This document shows positions 1 through 9,137 of a stretch of DNA of 64,000 bases, piece after piece; positions within the stretch are counted from its first letter, which is position 1, and every line of letters starts with the position of its first letter. A program made the position numbers and the translations under genes. The stretch covers positions 248,001 through 312,000 of the forward strand of contig JALJCQ010000007.1 in NCBI GenBank assembly GCA_023091665.1, read 5' to 3'. Origin of the DNA: Pythium myriotylum. Lineage: Eukaryota; Oomycota; Peronosporomycetes; Pythiales; Pythiaceae. The notes under the pieces were generated by a model. That model did no database searches. It was not told the DNA's origin and saw only the letters and a program-made list of their open reading frames with translations.

Positions 1-533
1 AAGTCGTTCCCGTGCTTCTAAGTTGAAGAACTTCGTGTGGGGCTCCTAAGATAATTGCGCTGTAATAGGGTCGGAATGCTCTTCTGAAAGAGGCATTCGG
101 CGTGAATGCGAACTCTATAACAAAAGCGTCCTGAAGAGGAAATGTATGGGCGGACATCCTGAGTCACCTATATCGGGGTGATGTTTTATAATAAGGGGCT
201 GGCTGCATGATTTATATGATAAATAAGGGTTAGCTAAATAAATAAGGGCTATTTAGTGGTGTATTTGCAATCCATTTGGCCAGAATAGATGACTTTGACA
301 ATACATTAACCAAAATTACTTTAATTGTTATAACAGGTTATTTATTCACACGAGGTGCTGAAGAAGGTGACGTTGTGTCTCACGTCTGTGAACACAGTAT
401 CTTCAAGATGAACGCCGCTCTTTTCGCGACTGGAACAATTCCTGGATTTGGCAACCCGGTACCTGTCGCAGTTTTAAGAAACAATGACCACGTCGCGTCC
501 AACGACCATTCATCGATTCGCTCGCTCGTTATC
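1..533. other. Upstream region, no supported gene
   Basis: I see no gene here. The part around 190-255 is AT-rich and repeats an AATAAGGG-like unit several times. The reading frame of the following transporter stays open back to about 276, but only from a TTG codon, and the extra residues have no counterpart in the paralogue at 3848. A weak initiator-like match (CCATTCATCGATT) lies at about 505-517, shortly before the chosen start at 534. Confidence 0.5.
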
Positions 534-2099
534 ATGGCGTTAACCTCTCCTCCATCTCCGCATTGGGACACTAACACGACTATGGTAACTGCCGAGTATG
601 TGAGCATCTCGCCCAAGCGGTCGGCGTCCGAGACCGACGACACTGATCCTTCGCACACCAGCGCGGCTGAGTCCGTTCCCGGCAAGCCCATACTCTACTC
701 GAGCGTCGCTCTAGTGCTCCTCGTCGTCGTGCAGTTTGGCTGGTCTGTCTCGCAACTCAACTTGTCAACGTTCAACAAGAAGGAAGACTGCGACCAACGG
801 CCAGTGCCCGAGGGCAAGTGCCTCATGTTCCCAGGCCACAAGAGCAGTGAGTGGTCGCTCGCCGTGAACCTCTGGATCGTCGGCGCCATCATCGGCTCAC
901 TCGGCTCGGGCCGTGTCGCGGATCTCCTTGGTCGCAAGAAGTCGCTTATGATCAACGCCATCGTGTTGATTGCTGGATCGGGCGTCCAAGCCGGAGCGCA
1001 CAGCATTGGTATGCTTGCGGGTGGGCGATTTATCAGTGGGATTGCGTCCGGTGCGAACTCGTCGATTCCCAACAGCTTCATCAACGAGGTCTCACCGCCC
1101 CATCTACGTAACCGTCTTGGCGTTCTCTACCAGTGCTCCGTCGCGATGGGTATCTTGCTGGTTGGGATCTCGTTCTTCTTTGCGGGTACATCGAGTGGCT
1201 GGCGGTACATCGCTGGGTTTCCGATCGTACTCGGGGTGATCTTCCTTCTTGGATCCCCACTCTTTATGGTCGAGAGTCCGACGTGGCTCATCAACAACGG
1301 CCGTCGAGATGCCGCCGAGCATGAGCTGACTCGCCTCTTTGGCCCTGAGAATGTCAAATATGCACTCAACTGGATGGGCGTGCGCAACTCTGTCGACGCC
1401 ACGGAGTGCGGTCAGCGAGACAGCGTATCGAGCGAGGACTCCCGAATCCAACACCCCTTCCGAGCTTTGTTCTCGAAGGCCTACCGCATGCAGACATTAC
1501 TTGCGGTGATGCTGGCGCTCGCCCAGCAACTCTCAGGAATCAACGCTGTCTTCTTCTACTCGTCGACCATCTTCCAAGAAGCCGGACTCAACGACGACCG
1601 CGTGGGCTCGACCATCGTCGCGGTTTTCAACTTGCTGCCGACCTTCTTCGCCGGCACGCTGGGCACACGCTTTGGCAACCGCAACATGATTCTCGCTGGC
1701 CACTTTGTGATGCTCCTCTCTGCCGTGGGTATCACAATCTCCCTCGTTGCGACCATCGCGTGGCTCTCGATCATCTTCACTGCCATCTACGTGACTGCGT
1801 TCGCGCTGAGCCTTGGGCCGCTGGTGTTTGTCGTCGCTACAGCAGTCTTCCCGGACGAGCTGCGAGCGAGAGGATCATCGGTGTGCCAGTGTGCCAACTG
1901 GATTGGCACGCTTGTCGTCGGTATCGCCTACCCACACGTTGCAGACGCTCTCAACGACTGGGGGTTCACACCGTTTGTTGTCTTGCTAGCATTGTTCGGG
2001 CTCTTCATGTTCGAATTCCTTCCCGAGACCTCTGGCAAGACGACCGAAGAGATTCAACAAATCTTCAAGACACGGTATCACACAGTCCGTTCGATGTGA
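534..2099 (+). CDS. MFS sugar-porter family transporter (copy 1)
   Basis: This 521-residue membrane protein is a sugar porter of the major facilitator superfamily, expected to carry a hexose across the plasma membrane by proton symport or facilitated diffusion. Visible family motifs are VESPTWL at about 246-252 (in place of PESPRWL, between the two six-helix halves), QQLSGIN at 331-337 (helix 7 sugar-binding motif) and PETSGK at 497-502 near the C-terminus. A polar N-terminal tail of about 55 residues precedes the first helix. The start at 534 was chosen because it gives nearly the same length as the neighbouring paralogue; a second in-frame ATG at 582 is possible. It lies in tandem with the copy at 3848 and shares the STFNKKEDC/RPVPEGKC loop with it, so this is a local duplication. 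The exact substrate cannot be read from the sequence. Confidence 0.88.
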   Translation: MALTSPPSPHWDTNTTMVTAEYVSISPKRSASETDDTDPSHTSAAESVPGKPILYSSVALVLLVVVQFGWSVSQLNLSTFNKKEDCDQRPVPEGKCLMFPGHKSSEWSLAVNLWIVGAIIGSLGSGRVADLLGRKKSLMINAIVLIAGSGVQAGAHSIGMLAGGRFISGIASGANSSIPNSFINEVSPPHLRNRLGVLYQCSVAMGILLVGISFFFAGTSSGWRYIAGFPIVLGVIFLLGSPLFMVESPTWLINNGRRDAAEHELTRLFGPENVKYALNWMGVRNSVDATECGQRDSVSSEDSRIQHPFRALFSKAYRMQTLLAVMLALAQQLSGINAVFFYSSTIFQEAGLNDDRVGSTIVAVFNLLPTFFAGTLGTRFGNRNMILAGHFVMLLSAVGITISLVATIAWLSIIFTAIYVTAFALSLGPLVFVVATAVFPDELRARGSSVCQCANWIGTLVVGIAYPHVADALNDWGFTPFVVLLALFGLFMFEFLPETSGKTTEEIQQIFKTRYHTVRSM

Positions 2100-3805
2100 G
2101 TCGCGGAGAAACGTGGGGTTGATAAAGGGATACAAAGTTTGCAGCGTCTTGTGTTCACGTGGCGCTGCTCATGCTTGTTTTCTTTGCGACAGAAGCCTTC
2201 TTGCTGTACCGCAACTCGTCGGTGCATAAGCGCTGAGTCAACCCAGAGAAGCTTCGACGTGTAGACAAGCGTCGAAGGACCGGCAAATGCGTCGAACGAT
2301 TGTGGAGCGTGTTGGCCCACGTGGCTGCGTCAACATGGGCCTGTTTGCTTGGCATCACGACGAGGAGAGGCTACCGCCTCAGCACCAGTGGTGGGGTGCG
2401 GCTGTAACGTGCAGTTCGGAATTGGCCATTCACGAGGTCCTTTCCTGCGTTCGCGGCTGGCTGCAGCTGCTGGAGCAAAGCCGCGAGGTTCCGCGAGTTT
2501 CGTCCTGGGACAAGTCAGCGACTTGTAGAGAAGACTTGGTGGAAGTATGGAGCGGTGAATGTGCCAAAATTATCCCACGGAAGATATCCAGTAGGAGTCG
2601 GCTCTCCACGTCGTTCCACGAAGCAGAAAGCTGCTTGGACTCGTCGCGCGTCGCTGCGACTGCACCTGTAGAAAAAGATCGCGACTATCGACACCAAGCA
2701 GAAACTGATTATGCTCCTCCTCGATTCGTCGTCTGCAAGGGGAGGAACCGTGCACCTCGGTATCATTCTGCGGACGCACGACAGCCAGTTCCGCACGCCA
2801 TGTCCTCGGCCAAACTTCAACAGGCCATAGCCGCGGGGCTCGTGGCATGAAGCTGTTTCTTCAGCATGTACACTACGAAACACAGACGACCCAGACAGGA
2901 GAAATCCAGGCGGCGGCCAAGCATGCTCGTGCGACATGGATGAGTCTTGGACAAGCGCAGCAGTCTGTCATGTGTCGGCCGTCACATTCTAATCAAAAAG
3001 CGGATGAGGAGCGCAACTTCAACCACAGAAAGCAAGAACTAAAGTGCACTGTCCATTTCTGAAGTTTGTCTACAGATTCTCGGCGTGCTTTTGCAGCCGT
3101 CGCTGGATTTCTTCCGCACACGAAAGGGAGATGCTTCATGATACCATGGTCTCGGACGCCGAACGTGCCAACAGTGCCTACACATCTGTAAACGGATCCC
3201 ACGCATGTGGCCGATCACTTAGTACCCGCCTTCCACATCGTTTTCGATGCAAGACCAGTCACGAGATCATCCCCGAAGCCTACTCCAGGCTTGCCGACTT
3301 GGAACTTGCAGTATGGAATCTAGATTTACAAGGTCAATTTTCAGCGCGTGGATTACTCCCTTGGGCCCAAAGAACTGGGGAAATAGACGCCTGCGGGTCG
3401 CATTTCTAGGATGAACCTGAAAGGGCATCATCGCCCTCCAAGGCTCGCGGCCGGCCTTTCTCGCGGAAAAGATCCGGATCGGCTTTGCCGATCGCCGAGG
3501 ACCACAGCCAGTCATTCGTAAAGTTCGAAATTAGCTTCGAGAGGTCTTCTGTGACAGGGTTGCTAGCCACCCGAGAGGATGAGACACTGACTCTGTATTC
3601 AGTGTGAGAGGTTAACACGTCCCAGATTGCACTCCCAATCAAGTGATGACGTTAGAGAAGTGACGGTCTCTGCAACGTTACATCAAGTGGGCCGACCTTC
3701 ACCGTGGACAGAGCCGTCTGCAGGGATGACGGTGTGGCTGTTAGCTCGAGGGACATCAACAGCCGTCACCTCCAGCACCGGTCGGTTGCCGATCTGTTGG
3801 ACCGC
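2100..3805. other. Intergenic, no supported gene
   Basis: About 1.7 kb separates the two tandem transporters. The longest open frame (2287-2850, plus strand) and its antisense partners show no recognisable motif, no hydrophobic pattern and no relative elsewhere in the window, so I do not call a gene. Confidence 0.5.
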
Positions 3806-3822
3806 TCACTCTCCAATTTACT
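3806..3822 (+). promoter_or_regulatory. Oomycete-type initiator plus flanking element
   Basis: The sequence TCACTCTCCAATTTACT fits the oomycete core promoter (YCATTYY initiator followed by CAWTTTNYY) with one mismatch. It lies 26 bases before the ATG at 3848, which supports that start codon and predicts a 5' leader of about 40 bases. Confidence 0.6.
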
Positions 3823-3847
3823 TCGTTCTCATCAAGCTCCAGCTCCA

Positions 3848-5419
3848 ATGGCGCCCAACAATCTGCAGAGCCCCTCGCTGGACGCCGACCGCACCGACTA
3901 CCATGCTGTTGGCACGCCGAAGAAGCCCGACACCGAGGCTCCGGCCTCCGGCTCGGCGATCAACGCGTCCTTCGAGCCGTTCGCGGTGAAGCCGATCCTC
4001 TTCTCGAGCGTCGCGCTTGTGCTGCTGCTCGTCGTGCAATTCGGTTGGTCCGTCTCGCAACTCAACCTCTCGACCTTCAACAAGAAGGAAGACTGTAACG
4101 CACGCCCCGTGCCCGAAGGCAAGTGTCTGATGTTCCCCGGCCACAAGAGCAGCGAGTGGTCGCTCGCTGTCAACATGTGGATCGTCGGCGGTATGATCGG
4201 CTCGCTCGGCTCGGGCCACATCTCGGATCTCATCGGTCGCCGCAAGTCGCTGCTCATCAACGCCGTCATTGTCATCATCGGTTCGGTCGTCCAGGCCTCG
4301 GCTCAGAGCATCGGCGTGCTCGCTGTTGGTCGTTTCATCAGCGGTATCGGCTCGGGCACCAGCACGTCGATCCCCAACAGCTTCATCAACGAGATCTCGC
4401 CCCCGCACCTCCGCAACCGTCTCGGCGTGCTCTACCAGTGCTCCGTCGGTGTCGGTATCATCCTCGTCGGTCTCTCGTTCTTCTTCGCCGACACGAAGAG
4501 CGGCTGGCGCTACATCGCTGGTTTCCCGATCGTGCTCGCTGTCATCTTCATGCTCTGCGCGCCCATGTTCATGGTCGAGAGCCCGACGTGGCTGCTCAAC
4601 AAGGGCCGTCGCGAGGAAGCCGAGCGCGAGATGGCGCGTCTTTACGGTGAGGAGAACGTCAAGCGCGCTCTCAACTGGCTCGCCGTGCGCGACCCGGAGG
4701 ACGAGGCTGAGCAGGGCGCAGTGCGTGCGAGCACGAGCGGCCACAGCACCGAAGGCTCGGACGTTCCCGCGGGCAACCCGTTCGTGACGCTCTTCACCCA
4801 GGCCTACCGCGCCCAGACGATCCTCGCGATCATGCTCTCGTTCGCGCAGCAGCTCTCGGGTATCAACGCCGTCTTCTTCTACTCGTCCTCGATCTTCAAG
4901 GACGCCGGTCTCAGCGACGACCGTATCGGTACGATCATCGTCGACGTGGTCAACTTGTTCCCGACGTTCTTCGCCGGTGCCCTGGGTACTCGCTTCGGCA
5001 ACCGCAACATGATCCTCTGGGGCCACGCCATCATGATGTTCTCGGCTGTCGGCATCACCATCTCGCTCGTCGCCACCGTGTCGTGGCTCTCGATCGTCTT
5101 CACGGCCATCTACGTCGCCGCTTTCGCTGTGAGTCTCGGCCCGCTCGTCTTCGTCGTCGCCACCGCCATCTTCCCGAACCAGCTTCGTGCCAGCGGTACG
5201 GCCATGTGCCTCTTCGCCAACTGGATCGGCACCCTCGTCGTCGGCATTGGCTACCCGCACGTCGCGGACGCTCTCGACGACTGGGGTTTCACGCCGTTCG
5301 TCGTGCTGCTCGCGCTCTTCGGTCTCTACATGCTCAAGTTCCTTCCTGAAACCTCCGGCAAGACGAGCGAGGAGATCGAGGAAATCTTCCGCGCGCGCCT
5401 CAAGAAGGCCTCGGCCTAA
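3848..5419 (+). CDS. MFS sugar-porter family transporter (copy 2)
   Basis: This intronless gene encodes 523 residues with the twelve-helix pattern of sugar porters. VESPTWL lies at 243-249, QQLSGIN at 334-340 and PETSGK at 500-505. It is very close to the upstream copy 1 over the membrane core, but the first 50 residues and the central cytoplasmic loop (about 285-310) have diverged. The start fits the initiator element directly upstream; the frame is open further upstream (from 3704) but that part has no relative. Codons are strongly biased to G/C at third positions, which also produces a 537-codon open frame on the opposite strand; I regard that as a shadow. Its likely role is uptake of a hexose, with specificity unknown. 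Confidence 0.9.
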   Translation: MAPNNLQSPSLDADRTDYHAVGTPKKPDTEAPASGSAINASFEPFAVKPILFSSVALVLLLVVQFGWSVSQLNLSTFNKKEDCNARPVPEGKCLMFPGHKSSEWSLAVNMWIVGGMIGSLGSGHISDLIGRRKSLLINAVIVIIGSVVQASAQSIGVLAVGRFISGIGSGTSTSIPNSFINEISPPHLRNRLGVLYQCSVGVGIILVGLSFFFADTKSGWRYIAGFPIVLAVIFMLCAPMFMVESPTWLLNKGRREEAEREMARLYGEENVKRALNWLAVRDPEDEAEQGAVRASTSGHSTEGSDVPAGNPFVTLFTQAYRAQTILAIMLSFAQQLSGINAVFFYSSSIFKDAGLSDDRIGTIIVDVVNLFPTFFAGALGTRFGNRNMILWGHAIMMFSAVGITISLVATVSWLSIVFTAIYVAAFAVSLGPLVFVVATAIFPNQLRASGTAMCLFANWIGTLVVGIGYPHVADALDDWGFTPFVVLLALFGLYMLKFLPETSGKTSEEIEEIFRARLKKASA

Positions 5420-5911
5420 GTAAGACCCCAAGCCGAAACTCGCAAGGTTTAATGTTGTAATCTAAACTCAACCAGAGATAGCTCGCACTTTTAAAAGACC
5501 GTAAACATGTCCAGCCAAGTCTTTTCAAAGAGGGACCAGTCGAGAAAGAGGCTCGTTCTCAATGGCTTTCATGGCCCAATCCCTCCCCACACTTCGAATT
5601 TCCATCCACCAACAAGCCAGTTGGTGTCTCGCAGTCTCATACGTGCCAGCATCGTGAACGACCCTCCCAGAACCCACCCCATCGATTGCAAAGTGCAGCC
5701 TGCAACATGGCGTAAAAGAAGTGTCGTAGGTATGCAGTATTCTGATAACGCTACGGTGCACCGTCTAGGCAAACGAGCCATACGGAATTAGCGCTCTACA
5801 GTACTTTGTGCTCCGTGACAAGTTCCATGGATTTGGTTGTAAAAAGTCTATTGACAATTCAGGGAGGCATAAAGAACACTACCACTCAGCGGCATCGATC
5901 CAGTGTGCACA
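5420..5911. other. Convergent intergenic region
   Basis: This stretch lies between the 3' ends of a plus-strand and a minus-strand gene and should hold both 3' untranslated regions. I see no gene or repeat in it. Confidence 0.5.
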
Positions 5912-7354
5912 TTAGTTGGGCGTGTCGGCGACTTTGTAGGCCGACGCGTTCTTCTCGAGGTCGCGGCCCTCGATGTCGGCGATCTGCGCAAACGAGTCGC
6001 GCGTGACAGCGTCGGCGCCGTTGAGGCGGCGGTAGAACTCGGCGTCCATCTCCTCCATGCCCTGCTCGTTATCGAACATGCAGAAGAACGTGAGCGGGAT
6101 CGCGAGCAGCGAGAGGCCGGCGAACGTGTAGAACGTTCCCGAGTAGCCGAAGCCCGGGTGGTTGACCCAGTTGACGAAGCCGAACGAGCCGATGGCAGCA
6201 CCGGCCTTGCCACAAGCGGCCGAGAAGCCGTGGCACGTCGATCGGATCGGCGTCGGGTACATCTCGGTCGGCATGACGAAGGTCGAGGTGTTGGGGCCGA
6301 AGTTGGAGAAGAAGAGCGCGAGACCGTAGAGGATGATGAAGAGCACGGCGTGCTTCTTGATCGAGTCCCACCAGATCGCGAGCACGAAGAAGATGATGGT
6401 CATGAAGAAAAGACCCTGGAGCTGGATGAGCTTACGGCCCATGCGGTTGATGAAGTAGACGGCGACGTAGTAGCCAGGAAGAGCCATGAGCGCGACGAAG
6501 GCGTTCTGAGCCGTCACGACCTGGAGCGACGCGTTCTTGACACCGACGACCGAGAGCACACTGGCCGAGAAAAGGTTCTGCGCGTAGAAGACAATGTCGA
6601 AGAGGAACCAGGTGCCGGCGGTACCGAGGAGGTTGACGCCGTAGTTCTTGACGATGAAGATCAACTGGCGCCCGCGCGAGAGCACGACACCCGACTTGTG
6701 GGCGTTGTTCGCACGGCGCTCGGCGGCGGCCTTGAACACCTCGGTCTCTTCAGCAGTGATACGCCAGTAGGCGACGATGCAGGCTGGGATCATGCCGATA
6801 CCGAAGAGCAGACGCCAGACGATCTCAAGGCGGTGGGGGCTGTTGTGGCCCTTCGCACCATCAGCCAATGCCTGGACGATGAGGTTGCCGAGAATCGCAG
6901 CCGTGAACGAGCCCACGCCCTGGAGCGAGAAGGTGAGAGCCACGCGCTTGTTACGCTCTTGGACAGAGGACGAGTCTTCAGCAGTCGATGACGCAGCGAG
7001 CGGGTACTCGCCACCGATACCAACACCGAGAATACCACGAGCGATGACGAGGAACCAGAGTGTGTTGTGACCCGAACCACCGTAGGCGACCGTACACAGG
7101 AGACCACCGAGAATGAGCAGGAAGCACGTGGCAATCATGTTGGTCTTGCGGCCGAAGACATCACCGAGCACACCGAAGAGCAACTGACCGATGACGGCGC
7201 CGATAATCGCAGCGGCTGAGACAGCCGACTTCAGGTGAGGCGTGTAGACCTTGGAGCCGTACTGCTCCGTGAGGACGACGTTGATGACGTTCATCACGAA
7301 GAGATCGTAGGCATCGTTGAAGAAGCCGAGGCCTCGAACGAGGAATTTGTTCAT
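5912..7354 (-). CDS. PHO84-like phosphate:H+ symporter (MFS, PHS family)
   Basis: The 480-residue product belongs to the phosphate:proton symporter branch of the MFS, which imports inorganic phosphate at the plasma membrane; the related glycerophosphodiester carriers are an alternative. The N-terminus carries the family signature GLGFFNDAYDLFVMNVI, followed by a GGEYPL motif at about 114-119 where classic phosphate carriers have GGDYPLS, and later FINRMGRKLIQLQG between helices 8 and 9. About twelve hydrophobic segments are visible. The N-terminal tail before helix 1 is very short compared with yeast Pho84, and the total length is slightly below the usual 500-580. The gene is intronless. An initiator-like element lies 44 bases before the ATG. 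The acidic D-to-E change in GGDYP leaves the substrate (phosphate or glycerophosphodiester) uncertain. Confidence 0.85.
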   Translation of the reverse strand: MNKFLVRGLGFFNDAYDLFVMNVINVVLTEQYGSKVYTPHLKSAVSAAAIIGAVIGQLLFGVLGDVFGRKTNMIATCFLLILGGLLCTVAYGGSGHNTLWFLVIARGILGVGIGGEYPLAASSTAEDSSSVQERNKRVALTFSLQGVGSFTAAILGNLIVQALADGAKGHNSPHRLEIVWRLLFGIGMIPACIVAYWRITAEETEVFKAAAERRANNAHKSGVVLSRGRQLIFIVKNYGVNLLGTAGTWFLFDIVFYAQNLFSASVLSVVGVKNASLQVVTAQNAFVALMALPGYYVAVYFINRMGRKLIQLQGLFFMTIIFFVLAIWWDSIKKHAVLFIILYGLALFFSNFGPNTSTFVMPTEMYPTPIRSTCHGFSAACGKAGAAIGSFGFVNWVNHPGFGYSGTFYTFAGLSLLAIPLTFFCMFDNEQGMEEMDAEFYRRLNGADAVTRDSFAQIADIEGRDLEKNASAYKVADTPN

Positions 7355-7397
7355 CCTGGTCGACTTGCGAGTGGAGAGGAGACTTGGGCGGACCGGA

Positions 7398-7414
7398 GCA
7401 AGTTGGAGAATGAG
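7398..7414 (-). promoter_or_regulatory. Oomycete-type initiator plus flanking element
   Basis: Read on the minus strand this is TCATTCTCCAACTTGCT, a full match to YCATTYY followed by a CAWTTT-like element with one mismatch. It lies 44 bases upstream of the start of the PHO84-like gene. Confidence 0.6.
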
Positions 7415-8674
7415 TAGTGTGATTGGAAGCTGCCGACTTACGGGGTCAGCTCCGTCTCGGATTTATTCCTCGACCCGAAGGCCTGCTGTTTCATGAGGCT
7501 TTCTCAGTGGACGCTATGATACCGTTACAGCACAAACAGAGGAATGGATCTTGAGGCGCAGCCTTTCGTGAGCACGGCCGCTTTCTGTGAGAGCAAGTTC
7601 CGATGGCCGCTCTCAGCAACATATCGAATGTCCATTCACAAAAATGGGTATGACCACATATATTATCAAGTATGAAATGAACTCAGTATCACCTAGTTAT
7701 GGATATGTAATATCAGTATCACCTATTTGTGTAATTTAGTGTGTTGGACCGGCGGGTTCCGAATCGTGTCGCAGCGCCGGCCTGCCCGCGAAGGTTCCGT
7801 GTTCATACTAGTCGAATCTCGAGCTGAGATTCGCGGCCCAGCTGGCTCGTCAATCGCGCTGGCGTTGGCTATGAGCTCGCCCTTAACTCGGCAGCTCAAT
7901 TGGCGTCCGTTCCCAACCGAGGAATCTCCGCTTGAGCCAGATCGGTTCTGCCCGGACAAGTCGCTCGTGATCCCCACGAGAAACGGAAACGGCTCTATCC
8001 TGCAGCGTGACCAACTCGGCAAATATGTGGCGCTCGTCTCACTGGGTTACTGAAGTGCGATCCGCCGAGGAATCTTTAACGGGCAATCTGCTCAAGCATT
8101 CGCTGTTGTAGTGCGAGGAGATAGTGATCTCGTTGCAGGTGTCAGTCGACGATGACTAGATAAATTATCTACCCTGTTCGCCGTGGGTTCAGCGATGAAC
8201 TGGATCTCGTGGGCAGCGAACCCTGGAAGCACAGATTTGCGACGTGCGAGACTCTTGCCAATATCGCTTTTCCCTCTTGCGCAGACTGAGTGTGATTCCC
8301 AAAGTAGATTTGATGATGCACACTTGATTCGCAGTCAACGGGAGAGACTGTTGGTCTGGATCAGTCGATGGACTGTTAATACTAGTAATAGTTTGCGACT
8401 CTCATCGGGTTCACTCTTGAGGAAGCGCTTTTCTCGCAGCATCAACGCAGACACGCGCTCACCAGCGTCGGCACAGATGCGGGGAGAAAATCAGGTCCGT
8501 GTCGGGGTCAAGGCCTCAAGGGCGCCGCCGCATACCACGACCCAATCTCTTTCCGCTGCAGAGGGTTGCTTTTGGCGTTATGTGTATTCAAGATAGCTCC
8601 CTGTTGCTTCCAGCAGATACGAAGACTCTGTACACAAACCGACTCGGGTCAGATATGGCGAGATAATTCTCGCA
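7415..8674. other. Gene-poor intergenic region
   Basis: No gene is supported. A 12-base direct repeat CAGTATCACCTA occurs twice between about 7680 and 7730 in AT-rich DNA. The open frame at 7727-8053 on the plus strand has no recognisable feature. Confidence 0.45.
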
Positions 8675-8682
8675 AACCATTT

Positions 8683-8712
8683 ATGATGATGATGATGATG
8701 ATGATGATGATG
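8683..8712. repeat. (ATG)10 microsatellite
   Basis: Ten perfect ATG units. Read on the minus strand they form the CAT tail of the LINE stub described above, so the array was probably seeded by retrotransposition; its first four bases overlap the left target-site duplication. Confidence 0.9.
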
Positions 8713-8759
8713 CAAATGAAGTCTATTGAGTTCGACGAGTGTGAATCCTAATAGCTAGT
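8687..8759 (-). mobile_element. Extreme 5'-truncated LINE stub with (CAT)n tail
   Basis: About 70 bases are flanked by the 12-base direct repeat AACCATTTATGA (8675-8686 and 8760-8771), which I read as a target-site duplication. On the minus strand the insert ends in ten CAT units, a simple-repeat tail typical of some LINEs. The 40 bases before the tail match the 3' end of the degenerate LINE at 26.2-27.2 kb on the other strand (shared segments CTATTAGGATTCACA and GAACTCAATAGACTTCA). Only the last part of the 3' untranslated region was inserted. The family is the one represented at 27.2 kb. Confidence 0.65.
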
Positions 8760-9137
8760 AACCATTTATGAGTCGTGCTGCGCTTGTAAATTGCAAGCAC
8801 CTTCGTGGCAGTAACGATGATGTAGTTCGAAGTCATGGAGTTGGGATGTTCTCCAAAGTTTTCGTACCAGCAATGACAGTACGGTGGGCACGCATCAACG
8901 ATCGACTTTGGACCTAGCTCAGAACAACCACAAAAACTTCAGATGCTCGATGTAGGATTAGATCGTGTCTCTTCCAAGGTGCGGATTAAATATTATTGAA
9001 TTAGATAATTCTGATTGTGTTGAGTAAGGGCGTAGATGACTGAATCCTTGGCTCAACAGTCGTTGATTTTGCCGAATACCGCAGAAGCAAGGAAATGGCT
9101 GTGAGATTGAAAAATGCTGAACTGCGTTCACTCTGTG

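Noticed and set aside
2287..2850. 187-codon plus-strand frame between the first two transporters
   Set aside because: No motif, no relative in the window, and overlapping frames of similar length on the other strand.
3818..5431. 537-codon antisense frame across sugar porter copy 2
   Set aside because: It mirrors the G/C-ending codons of the real gene, has no hydrophobic or domain pattern, and similar shadows appear opposite every GC-rich gene here (for example 5903-6991 and 45460-46314).
8566..8751. Frame with ten consecutive methionines
   Set aside because: The methionine run is the (ATG)10 array formed by the tail of a LINE stub, not a gene.
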